Part shown: piece after piece, positions 1 through 5,547 of the stretch
How the letters are laid out: every line of letters begins with the position of its first letter
Position numbering within the stretch: position 1 is the first letter of the stretch
Assembly (NCBI GenBank): GCA_050115555.1
Contig: JASFQI010000219.1
Location: 1-8,371, forward strand
Direction: 5' to 3'
DNA: 8,371 nucleotides
Source of the DNA: JASFQI01 sp050115555
GTDB lineage: Bacteria > Desulfobacterota > DSM-4660 > Desulfatiglandales > HGW-15
Program-made: the position numbers and the translations under genes
The notes under the pieces: model-generated
Database searches by the model: none
The model's input: the letters and a program-made list of their open reading frames with translations, nothing else
What the model was told of the DNA's origin: nothing

Positions 1-70
1 AAGCATTGTTCGCGCATTTTTCACTACCCAATGCGTAACCGCAAGAAATTTCGGCATCAGGAGTCTGTCA

Positions 71-400
71 TTGAAAACAGGATGGAAAAGCACCCAGAGC
101 TGTCTATGGATCGGGGTGGCCGTGTTCGTGATTGTCGTGGGCGGATGGACCCTCGAAAAGGAACCCGAGCAGAAGTCTGTTATGGCCCAAAGGGGGGACT
201 CAGGAGCGTCGATCACGATCGCAAAGGAGCAGACTTTGTCCCGAGAATCATGGCAAGCCGGTGCGGCCCCGGTTTTGCTGAATTTTGCTGTCTCACGAAC
301 GGGTCAGGGTGAGACGTTTCGTCCCTTGAATCTGCCGGAAGTTGGCACCCTGCGCCACGCATTGCATGGCGAGATCCTCGTCCATCACGCGCGTTCCTGA
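71..400 (+). CDS. possible small membrane-anchored protein, TTG start (weak)
   Basis: This is a 109-codon reading frame beginning with TTG at 71. An AGGAG (59-63) sits 7 nt upstream, which is a good ribosome binding site. Residues 12-28 (LWIGVAVFVIVVGGWTL) form one hydrophobic segment after a short basic start, so it reads like a signal anchor with an outside C-terminus. The stretch around residues 58-72 (ending APVLLNF) faintly resembles the first strand of a thioredoxin-like fold, but no CxxC follows and I do not assign that family. From residue 75 onward the frame is antisense to the conserved C-terminal end of the DUF364 gene, which makes a full-length product doubtful. It could be a genuine small secreted or membrane protein, the intact 5' end of a decayed gene, or chance. 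Confidence 0.28.
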   Translation: MKTGWKSTQSCLWIGVAVFVIVVGGWTLEKEPEQKSVMAQRGDSGASITIAKEQTLSRESWQAGAAPVLLNFAVSRTGQGETFRPLNLPEVGTLRHALHGEILVHHARS

Positions 401-1018
401 GAGCGCATCGATCGGGTAATCAAAGAGGACGGGCGAAAGGGGGACCGTGTCCCCGAGAAGGATCACGTACGCCTTGGGATCACACAGGTCGAGAAGGCCG
501 GGCAGGGTGTGATTGGTCAGGGCCGTGCCTGTAATGGCCACCACATCCGCCTGGGGAATCACGCGATCCGCGTGCTCCTCCGAAAAGTCCTGTTCTTTTG
601 GATTTTTTTCAATAACCCAAAGGTGCTGTACAGCTTTTTGAACCCTGGGAATAAAGGGGAAGTGCCCGATGACCGCCACGTTGCCCCCTTTCCCTTTTTC
701 CAGAATGAGCTCGGCTGCGTTGAGCTCCACGCAGGAATCCTCGTCCACATCGAGGAGTGAGTTGATGGTGGCCATGCCGATGGCCGCCTCGAGAATGCGC
801 TCCGAGAAGGCCAGCCGGACAAGTTGGCTCGGATCTTTTTCGTGCAGAATACCGGGTTCCTGGACAAGCGGCGGATGCTGCCGCAGGGCATCCCGGGGAA
901 GGGTGGCGGCCAGGCCGCAATACCGGGTCTTCACTGCCGTGTGAAAGACGCCCTGCCGGATGTCCCGCACCGGGACGTCAAAGTGGAGTGTTGAGATCAG
1001 ATCCTTCAGGATGTTCAT
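293..1018 (-). CDS. DUF4213/DUF364 family protein (putative heavy-metal chelation)
   Basis: This 241-residue protein is recognised from the DUF364 Rossmann-like half (about residues 112-230). Visible motifs are VAVIGHFPFIPR (114-125), ITGTALTNHTL (162-172) and LLGDTVPLSPVLF (187-199), followed by a typical QGANFRQ end (223-229). The N-terminal half (about 1-105) corresponds to DUF4213. Both domains carry the family label 'putative heavy-metal chelation'; no reaction is established, and the protein should be cytoplasmic. The length is normal for the family. The ATG overlaps the stop of the preceding 94-residue gene by 4 nt (ATGA), with GGAGGA about 10 nt upstream, so translation is probably coupled. 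It is the last gene of the minus-strand ORP/MinD operon, so a role in binding or delivering the metal used by the cluster proteins is a reasonable inference. No convincing terminator was seen after it. Confidence 0.85.
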   Translation of the reverse strand: MNILKDLISTLHFDVPVRDIRQGVFHTAVKTRYCGLAATLPRDALRQHPPLVQEPGILHEKDPSQLVRLAFSERILEAAIGMATINSLLDVDEDSCVELNAAELILEKGKGGNVAVIGHFPFIPRVQKAVQHLWVIEKNPKEQDFSEEHADRVIPQADVVAITGTALTNHTLPGLLDLCDPKAYVILLGDTVPLSPVLFDYPIDALSGTRVMDEDLAMQCVAQGANFRQIQGTKRLTLTRS

Positions 1019-1299
1019 CCGTACAGTTCCTCCAGTTGGTCTTTATCCATCTTCAGCCAGACCCGATGCAGGGTTTCTCCGGTCTGCTCGAAGCACTGGA
1101 AACCGGTCGGATCCACGTCTTCCACCATCACCTCTCCGAGTTCCTTGAATTGCTCGAGCCAGTTTCGAAAGTGCTCTCCGCCGCCGAAGTAAATTTTCCG
1201 CCACCGGTTGCCCTGGGCATCCACTCGTTCCCGGATGAGCTCCTCTTCGGTGATTCGTTCCTGCACGGTTTTTTTGTCGCCGGGTTCGGATTTTTTCAT
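1015..1299 (-). CDS. conserved hypothetical 94-residue protein of the ORP/MinD operon
   Basis: I do not recognise a named domain. The 94-residue product is charged and soluble, with an acidic/basic N-terminus (MKKSEPGDKK, then EEELIRERVD) and a central block rich in aromatic residues, NRWRKIYFGGGEHFRNWLEQ (31-50). A single Cys is at position 69. There is no signal peptide and no membrane segment. The start chosen is the ATG at 1299, 1 nt after the stop of the upstream MinD-like ATPase gene. A longer in-frame start at 1425 would overlap that ATPase by over 120 nt and is unlikely. The 3' end overlaps the DUF364 start by 4 nt. This locking between two neighbours suggests a fixed stoichiometry with them. 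Small uncharacterised proteins also occur in the Desulfovibrio orp operons, but I cannot say whether this is the same family. It may be an adaptor for the ATPase or the DUF364 protein. Confidence 0.75.
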   Translation of the reverse strand: MKKSEPGDKKTVQERITEEELIRERVDAQGNRWRKIYFGGGEHFRNWLEQFKELGEVMVEDVDPTGFQCFEQTGETLHRVWLKMDKDQLEELYG

Positions 1300-1300
1300 G

Positions 1301-2167
1301 TCACAGTTCCATGGTTTTTTCCAGCTGTTCCCAGATTTTTCGAACCTCCATCGCACCTTCGGAGTTACCATCATACTCGAAAATCGTCTTTCCCTGCACC
1401 ATGGCCCTGGTAAAGGCCGGGTCAAAAGGAACCCGGCCCATCACCATGACGTTCCGCTCCCGGGCAAAGGCCTCGATGGCCTCTCCCATGTCCGGGTTGA
1501 GATCGAACTTGTTGACGCAGACCATGGCCGGAATCTTGAAAAAATCGGCGAGCTCGCTCACCCGCTCCATGTCGTGCTTTCCAGATACCGAGGGCTCGGC
1601 TACGATGAGCACGGCAGACGCTCCTCCCATGGAGGCGATGACCGGGCATCCGATCCCCGGAGGGCCGTCCGTCAGAAGCAGGTTCAGAGTTTTCTCTTCC
1701 GCAATCTTCTTTCCCTCCTGTCGGATCAATGTGACCAGCTTTCCCGAGTTTTCCTCCGCGATTCCCAGGCGGGCATGGGCCATGGGGCCGAAGCGCGTCT
1801 CGGACAGGAACCACTCCCCGCACGTGTTCAACGGGAAATCGATTGCCTCTTCGGGGCAGAAGTACGTGCACACACCACATCCCTCGCACTCGATGGGATC
1901 CACCACGAAATCCTCGCTGATGGCGTTCCAGTTGCAGAGCTCCCTGCAAAGACCGCACTGCGTGCATTTTTCGGGACGAATAACCGCGGTGTGACCCGAC
2001 GTAAAATCCTCCCGCTTCTGAACGCGCGGGTCCATGATCAAGTGAAGGTCTGCGGCGTCCACATCCGCATCACAGAGCACCTTGTCCTTTGCCAGTGAGG
2101 CAAAAGAAGCGACCAGGCTTGTCTTGCCCGTTCCTCCCTTTCCGCTGATAACCACCAGTTCTTTCAT
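1301..2167 (-). CDS. MinD/Mrp-family P-loop ATPase with 2x[4Fe-4S] ferredoxin insert (second copy)
   Basis: The 288-residue protein opens with a deviant Walker A motif, SGKGGTGKTS (8-17, signature Lys10), typical of the MinD/ParA/Mrp class. It is followed by DADVD (33-37) and a switch-like DGPPGIGCPV (167-176). A ferredoxin insert lies between, with C68-x2-C71-x2-C74-x3-C78 and C94-x2-C97-x2-C100-x3-C104, enough for two [4Fe-4S] clusters. The role inferred for this class is an ATP-driven, dimeric cluster carrier or redox-coupled switch in the cytoplasm. The start at 2167 places the P-loop at the extreme N-terminus as in relatives; the in-frame extension to 2314 runs through a GC-rich hairpin repeat and is rejected. 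The ribosome site is weak (GAGAGAG). The gene sits 158 nt after its paralogue and 1 nt before the 94-residue gene. The paired arrangement matches the two ferredoxin-type MinD ATPases of the Desulfovibrio orp locus. Confidence 0.93.
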   Translation of the reverse strand: MKELVVISGKGGTGKTSLVASFASLAKDKVLCDADVDAADLHLIMDPRVQKREDFTSGHTAVIRPEKCTQCGLCRELCNWNAISEDFVVDPIECEGCGVCTYFCPEEAIDFPLNTCGEWFLSETRFGPMAHARLGIAEENSGKLVTLIRQEGKKIAEEKTLNLLLTDGPPGIGCPVIASMGGASAVLIVAEPSVSGKHDMERVSELADFFKIPAMVCVNKFDLNPDMGEAIEAFARERNVMVMGRVPFDPAFTRAMVQGKTIFEYDGNSEGAMEVRKIWEQLEKTMEL

Positions 2168-2264
2168 AAGATATCTCTCTCGTATGTTCCATTGTTTCTG
2201 CCGGTTCCGTACAGGCTGCTTTTCCGAAAGACTTGATCCGTCCCGGGCGTTTCCTTTCGGCTCG

Positions 2265-2292
2265 CCTCTCCCTCGTCGAGGCGGGGGAGAGG
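2265..2292. repeat. GC-rich hairpin in the spacer between the two ATPase genes
   Basis: CCTCTCCC (2265-2272) and GGGAGAGG (2285-2292) form an 8-bp perfect stem around a 12-nt loop that itself contains CCTCG/CGAGG. The spacer carrying it runs from 2168 to 2325. There is no U-tract on the operon side, so it is not a clear terminator. It resembles the short dispersed intergenic hairpins common in these genomes, and might moderate read-through or stabilise the mRNA between the two ATPase genes. Confidence 0.5.
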
Positions 2293-2325
2293 GGCGTTCC
2301 ATTCGATCGATCACAAAGCGACCGG

Positions 2326-3180
2326 CTACCGAGACTCGGCGTTTCGCGAAACCATGTCTTGAATTTTTTCATACAGGTTCCGGAACCGTGCTTTCCACTC
2401 GGGCTGCACATCCACGAGCAGGTCCCCCCTGGAGTAGGCCTCTGCAATGCTTCGGTCAAAGGGGATTTCCATCAGGACGGGCACCCCCTGCTCCTTTGCA
2501 TAGGCCTTTACCCGGTCGTCCCCCATGTCTGAGCGGTTGATCACCAGACCGCACTGGATCCCGAGAATGTTCACCGCCCCCACGGCGAGCTTCAGGTCGT
2601 GCAGGCCGAAGGGGGTGGGTTCCGTAACCAGGAGGATGAAATCCGCTCCTTTCATGGATGCAATCACCGGACACGAGGTCCCGGGGGGCGCGTCAATAAT
2701 GGTCGTCAATCCTGAGCGGGTGTACTCCCGAACCTTTCGGATCAGGGGCGGGGCCATAGCTTCGCCTATTCTCAGCTTTCCGTGAACGAGCTCGAGGCCG
2801 TTTCGTCGGCCCTGTTCGATGGTTCCAAGAACACGCTCCGCTTCGGTGATGGCTCCTTCGGGGCACACCCGCATACAGCCGCCGCAGCTGTGACAGAGTT
2901 CATGAAACGGCAACACGGTTTCTCCGATGACGATGATAGCCTTGAACTGACAGATCTCCGCGCATTTTCCGCAGAGCGTGCACTTCTCCATATCCACATC
3001 AGGAACGATCGTGGTGATTTCTCGAATATCCTCGATTGGGGGGTGAAGGAAGAGGTGAGCATTGGGTTCCTCCACGTCGCAGTCCAGTACCTGAACGTCC
3101 GATTCCAGGGAAAGGGCGAGGTTTGTGGCGACCGTCGTCTTTCCGGTTCCCCCTTTCCCGCTAGCCACACTGATGATCAT
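2326..3180 (-). CDS. MinD/Mrp-family P-loop ATPase with 2x[4Fe-4S] ferredoxin insert (first copy)
   Basis: The 284-residue protein has the same architecture as the ATPase downstream. Walker A is GKGGTGKTT (8-16, signature Lys9), followed by DCDVEEPNAH (33-42). The ferredoxin insert has C67-x2-C70-x2-C73-x3-C77 and C96-x2-C99-x2-C102-x3-C106. The switch-like motif is DAPPGTSCPV (163-172), and a conserved VTEPTPFGLHDL follows (185-196). In this family such proteins bind ATP and [4Fe-4S] clusters and act as dimers, so a heterodimer with the downstream copy is possible. The start at 3180 is preferred because AAGGAG lies 6 nt upstream; the Met codon directly before it (3183) would be only 3 nt from that site, and in-frame extensions to 3195 or 3285 run into the spacer hairpin. 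It lies 101 nt after the Gly-Met repeat protein gene and presumably is co-transcribed with it. Confidence 0.93.
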   Translation of the reverse strand: MIISVASGKGGTGKTTVATNLALSLESDVQVLDCDVEEPNAHLFLHPPIEDIREITTIVPDVDMEKCTLCGKCAEICQFKAIIVIGETVLPFHELCHSCGGCMRVCPEGAITEAERVLGTIEQGRRNGLELVHGKLRIGEAMAPPLIRKVREYTRSGLTTIIDAPPGTSCPVIASMKGADFILLVTEPTPFGLHDLKLAVGAVNILGIQCGLVINRSDMGDDRVKAYAKEQGVPVLMEIPFDRSIAEAYSRGDLLVDVQPEWKARFRNLYEKIQDMVSRNAESR

Positions 3181-3220
3181 CATGGACTCCTTCATTGCCA
3201 GGATTTGCTTTGAACCGACT

Positions 3221-3234
3221 TCTCCTTCCGGAGA
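3221..3234. repeat. small hairpin in the spacer upstream of the first ATPase gene
   Basis: TCTCC (3221-3225) and GGAGA (3230-3234) flank a 4-nt loop in the 101-nt gap between the NifX-like gene and the first ATPase gene. The arms resemble, in short form, the CCTCTCCC/GGGAGAGG hairpin at 2265-2292, so both spacers may hold members of the same kind of dispersed element. There is no poly-T tract beside it. Confidence 0.3.
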
Positions 3235-3281
3235 GGACACCGGCAGGATGAGCGGTCTCGCGCTTTTTCCTGCCCGCAGGA

Positions 3282-3959
3282 TCACTCCTTCTCGAGATCT
3301 TTGATTTTGGATTCAATGGCTTCGAGTTGCCGGCGCAGGTCATTCGAAGTCTCCTTCAGGGCCTCCAGTTCCTCCCGCGCATTAATGGGATCGGTAGGGG
3401 CGGAAGGCGTTCCCGAGGCCCCTGGATTCGCAGCCGTCCCCATGCCGCCACCGCCACCCATGCCGCGGCCGCCGCCCATGCCGCGACCGCCGCCCATGCC
3501 GCGACCGCCGCCCATGCCGCGACCGCCACCCATGCCGCGACCGCCACCCATGCCGCGACCGCCACCCATGCCGCGGCCGCCACCGCCCATGCCGCGACCC
3601 ATACCGAAATGGCTTTCTACGCTGGGTGCAGAGGACTGGGAAAGGCCACCGGCTGAGAACAGCTCGATGGCATCCCTCACTCGACCGCTGACCCCGGTGA
3701 TCACCTGGATGCCGGCGGCGCCGAATGTGCGAAAGGCGTTGGGGCCGCAGTTTCCAGTCAGCACAACCGAAACGCCCTGGTTGGCCATGAGTTGGGCGGA
3801 TTGAGGACCCGCACCTCCACCCAGAGCGACATTGGGGTTCTCAATGGGTTCGAAGTCCAGGGTCTTCGGATCAACGATCAAAAAGTAGGCGCAACGGCCG
3901 AATCGTGCCTCCACCGAGTCATCAAGGGTAGGGCCGGTCGATGTGACGGCGATTTTCAT
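3282..3959 (-). CDS. NifX/MTH1175/orange-protein family protein with Gly-Met-Arg repeat tail and C-terminal coiled coil
   Basis: Residues 1 to about 105 form a PF02579 domain (dinitrogenase Fe-Mo cofactor biosynthesis / MTH1175 / ORP family). The start MKIAVTS, DDSVEARFGRC (13-23), YFLIVD and VVLTGNCGPNAF (65-76) are typical; such domains bind metal-sulfur clusters such as FeMo-co precursors in NifX/NafY and the Mo-Cu cluster of ORP. Cys23 and Cys71 are candidate ligands. A low-complexity tail follows (121-174), made of one RGMGGGG and seven RGMGGG units. A charged helix ends the protein (about 194-225, REELEALKET onward) and is likely a coiled coil for oligomerisation. The tail type recalls the DUF5320-like ends found on small anaerobe proteins. 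The start at 3959 has AAAGGAG 8 nt upstream, and a start at 4160 is rejected. The gene is third in the sigma-54 operon, 212 nt after the radical SAM gene. Total length is 225 residues, about twice that of a bare PF02579 protein. Confidence 0.9.
   Translation of the reverse strand: MKIAVTSTGPTLDDSVEARFGRCAYFLIVDPKTLDFEPIENPNVALGGGAGPQSAQLMANQGVSVVLTGNCGPNAFRTFGAAGIQVITGVSGRVRDAIELFSAGGLSQSSAPSVESHFGMGRGMGGGGRGMGGGRGMGGGRGMGGGRGMGGGRGMGGGRGMGGGRGMGGGGGMGTAANPGASGTPSAPTDPINAREELEALKETSNDLRRQLEAIESKIKDLEKE
3441..3590. repeat. in-gene 18-bp tandem repeat encoding RGMGGG
   Basis: On the plus strand the CAT triplets fall exactly 18 bp apart at 3441, 3459, 3477, 3495, 3513, 3531, 3549 and 3567, then 21 bp to 3588. 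Units differ mainly at third positions (CCGCC versus CCACC, GCGACC versus GCGGCC). The array keeps the reading frame of the NifX-like gene and encodes its Gly-Met-Arg tail. Such arrays are prone to changes in copy number by slippage. Confidence 0.93.
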
Positions 3960-3994
3960 AGCATTGTCTCCTTTGATAAAAATGATCTTCCTAT

Positions 3995-4012
3995 CGCCAG
4001 GGATCACTGGCG
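3995..4012. promoter_or_regulatory. hairpin in the leader ahead of the NifX-like repeat protein
   Basis: CGCCAG (3995-4000) and CTGGCG (4007-4012) form a perfect 6-bp stem with a 6-nt loop in the 212-nt spacer between the radical SAM gene and the next gene. Read on the minus strand, a short T-run (ATTTTTAT) comes about 12 nt after the stem, too far for a standard intrinsic terminator. It may be a partial attenuator or an mRNA processing or stability structure. The rest of the spacer (3960-4171) holds an ACGTT-GTA-AACGT inverted repeat at 4112-4124 and no gene that I can support. Confidence 0.4.
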
Positions 4013-4171
4013 GAAAGAGGGACTGCCCAGTGCATTCGCTTGGTGGAATGCGATTGGTTCGGAATCGATCCCGATTTCGATTTGCATTTTCCTGACAACC
4101 ATAGACGGAACACGTTGTAAACGTCACGGGAAATCCGAAGGCCGCGAGCGTGAGGACCATGTCCTCTTCCG

Positions 4172-5128
4172 TTATGCAGGGGAGCCGGGTTCCGTCTTTT
4201 CCCTCCTGGCGCTGTAGTAAATGCTTCGATTTCTTCGCTCGGCTCGCACCTGCCCGGTTCTCAGCAGGTTTCCAATGTATTTGGAGACCTCATTGAGGTG
4301 CATGTTGAAGACCTTTGCAATCTGCTCCGCAGTGCACGGTCGGCGCTTTAGCATTGCAAGCACGGTTTCCTTGTTGACCTGGGCCTTGAGGTCCTTCTCC
4401 AGATGAAACTCGGCAATGACCGTCGCCTCTGGATGAAAAAAGGGGCACAGGGACAGGAGCTGATCCATGGAAAGAGGCTCGGCAAAGGCTTCGGTCGGGG
4501 GTCGGACGACCGTGTTGAGTTGAATGCGGTCCGGCTCGATTTCCCGGGCCACGGCAGCAATCCGTTTTACATCGCTCGGCGTGGAGTTCATGCCCGCTAC
4601 CAGAAAGACCTCCATCCAGAGCTCACCCTGAAACTGCTTGCGAAACGCCTTCTGCCCGTCGACAACACGGTCGAACCTCAGGGACGAGTGGGGCCGGTTC
4701 ACCCAACCGAAGGAGTCGTTATCCCATGCACTCAGTGAAACCTTGACCACATTGGCACGGCAAGCGGCATCCCGTACTTCCGGGAGGTGGAGCAGGGTCC
4801 CGTTGGTCAGGACGACGGCTGGAATGGAGGTGCGTTCTCGAAGAAAGGCCAGAACATCACCGAACCGGCTGTGCAGCGTCGGTTCGCCGGAACCGGAAAG
4901 GGTGATGTAGTCCGCCTCTCCGTCCGATGTCAACCACGCATCGATTTCAGAGATCACGTCCTCGGTCGGGACATATTCCTTTCGCTTAACCGTTTTATGA
5001 GTCGTTTTTCCCAGCTGGCAGAATACGCAGTCCAGGCTGCATGTCTTATAGGGGGTCAGATCCACCCCCAACGATCGACCGAAGCGGCGTGAAGGGACCG
5101 GGCCGAACAGGTACGAATACTCACTCAT
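4172..5128 (-). CDS. radical SAM protein (COG0731-like) with C-terminal winged helix
   Basis: The 318-residue protein begins EYSYLFGPVPSRRFGRSLGV and carries the radical SAM cluster motif C30-x3-C34-x2-C37 (CSLDCVFC). A glycine-rich SAM-binding motif, GSGEPT, is at 79-84. The TIM-barrel region continues to about 245. Residues 252-306 look like a winged helix-turn-helix (KETVLAMLKRRPCTAEQIAK, ending in basic RAERRNRSIYY). The family opens S-adenosylmethionine reductively to make a 5'-deoxyadenosyl radical; the substrate here is unknown. It starts 3 nt after the first NifX-like gene with GGAG 6 nt upstream, so the two are translated together. In NifB a radical SAM domain is fused to a NifX-like domain; here the two kinds of domain are separate neighbours, which hints at work on the cluster carried by these small proteins. 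It lacks the overall form of NifB and I do not call it that. Confidence 0.88.
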   Translation of the reverse strand: MSEYSYLFGPVPSRRFGRSLGVDLTPYKTCSLDCVFCQLGKTTHKTVKRKEYVPTEDVISEIDAWLTSDGEADYITLSGSGEPTLHSRFGDVLAFLRERTSIPAVVLTNGTLLHLPEVRDAACRANVVKVSLSAWDNDSFGWVNRPHSSLRFDRVVDGQKAFRKQFQGELWMEVFLVAGMNSTPSDVKRIAAVAREIEPDRIQLNTVVRPPTEAFAEPLSMDQLLSLCPFFHPEATVIAEFHLEKDLKAQVNKETVLAMLKRRPCTAEQIAKVFNMHLNEVSKYIGNLLRTGQVRAERRNRSIYYSARREKTEPGSPA

Positions 5129-5131
5129 GGC

Positions 5132-5500
5132 TTACTCCGCGCCCCATGGACCCTGATCGCGTGGTGGGTCGTATCCAGGCATTCGGAATCGGTTCGAGAA
5201 AAGGGTGCCCTGAATGAACGCGTCGAGCACCTCGTCTACCTTCCCTGCGGAAAACGGGATGATTCGAATGTTGCGCGCCTCGATGGAGTTTGCAAAGAAG
5301 CGCGAAATACCTCCGCAGATCAGGACATTGACCCCCAGCTGATCCAGCCTCGAGACCCGGGAGAATTCGGACTCGCAGTCAAAGGGCTCGAGTCGGGTCT
5401 CGGTGACCTCTCTACGTTCGATGATCACAACGAGCAGCATATGCGTCGCGTCGAACAGAGGTGAAATGTGTCCCTCCCAGACCGTCAACGCCACCTTCAT
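5132..5500 (-). CDS. NifX/MTH1175/orange-protein family protein (short form)
   Basis: This 122-residue, single-domain PF02579 protein has the family start MKVALTVWEGHISPLFDATH, a central NVLICGGISRFFA (58-70) and a helix KVDEVLDAFIQG (87-98). Cys42 and Cys62 are possible cluster ligands. It is soluble and cytoplasmic with a short Pro/Gly-rich end. The chosen ATG at 5500 has GGGAGGG 7-8 nt upstream, and the first Met is where the domain begins. A longer in-frame start at 5770 would read through the promoter and is rejected. It is the first gene after the sigma-54 promoter at 5532-5547, and the radical SAM gene follows after 3 nt. A single-domain PF02579 protein at the head of a sigma-54 operon with MinD-type ATPases is the pattern of the Desulfovibrio orange protein; whether it binds the same Mo-Cu cluster cannot be judged from sequence. 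Confidence 0.88.
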   Translation of the reverse strand: MKVALTVWEGHISPLFDATHMLLVVIIERREVTETRLEPFDCESEFSRVSRLDQLGVNVLICGGISRFFANSIEARNIRIIPFSAGKVDEVLDAFIQGTLFSNRFRMPGYDPPRDQGPWGAE

Positions 5501-5531
5501 GGCGAATCCCTCCCGCCTGCTCCTGCCTTTG

Positions 5532-5547
5532 AGCAAACAGTGTGCCA
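5532..5547 (-). promoter_or_regulatory. sigma-54 (RpoN) promoter of the ORP/MinD operon
   Basis: The minus strand reads TGGCACACTGTTTGCT from 5547 to 5532. This has the invariant GG and GC exactly 10 nt apart and matches TGGCAC-N5-TTGC without mismatch. The expected transcription start is near 5521, giving a leader of about 21 nt that contains the GGGAGGG ribosome site of the gene at 5500. Sigma-54 promoters need an ATP-dependent enhancer-binding activator, and no such gene lies in this window. The known Desulfovibrio orp operons use the same sigma factor. Confidence 0.85.

Noticed and set aside
1208..2098. Plus-strand open frame of 296 codons opposite the second MinD-like ATPase
   Set aside because: The minus strand has a P-loop and eight cluster cysteines in frame; the plus frame has no motif.
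3441..3590. CRISPR-like or satellite array
   Set aside because: Units are 18 bp, directly abutting, without spacers, and encode a regular peptide in frame.
3301..3804. Plus-strand Pro-rich frame with repeated MPRPPP
   Set aside because: It is the complement of the RGMGGG repeat in the NifX-like gene, which has a strong ribosome site and a conserved domain.
3995..4012. Intrinsic terminator after the radical SAM gene
   Set aside because: The stem is perfect but short, and the T-run begins about 12 nt beyond it, so it does not meet the usual stem plus immediate U-tract form.
3960..4160. Upstream in-frame extension of the NifX-like repeat protein (start at 4160)
   Set aside because: The PF02579 domain begins exactly at the ATG at 3959, which has AAAGGAG 8 nt upstream; the extension looks non-coding.
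4172..5128. Calling the radical SAM gene nifB
   Set aside because: It lacks the fused NifX-like domain and the general NifB layout, ends in a winged helix, and no nitrogenase gene is visible.
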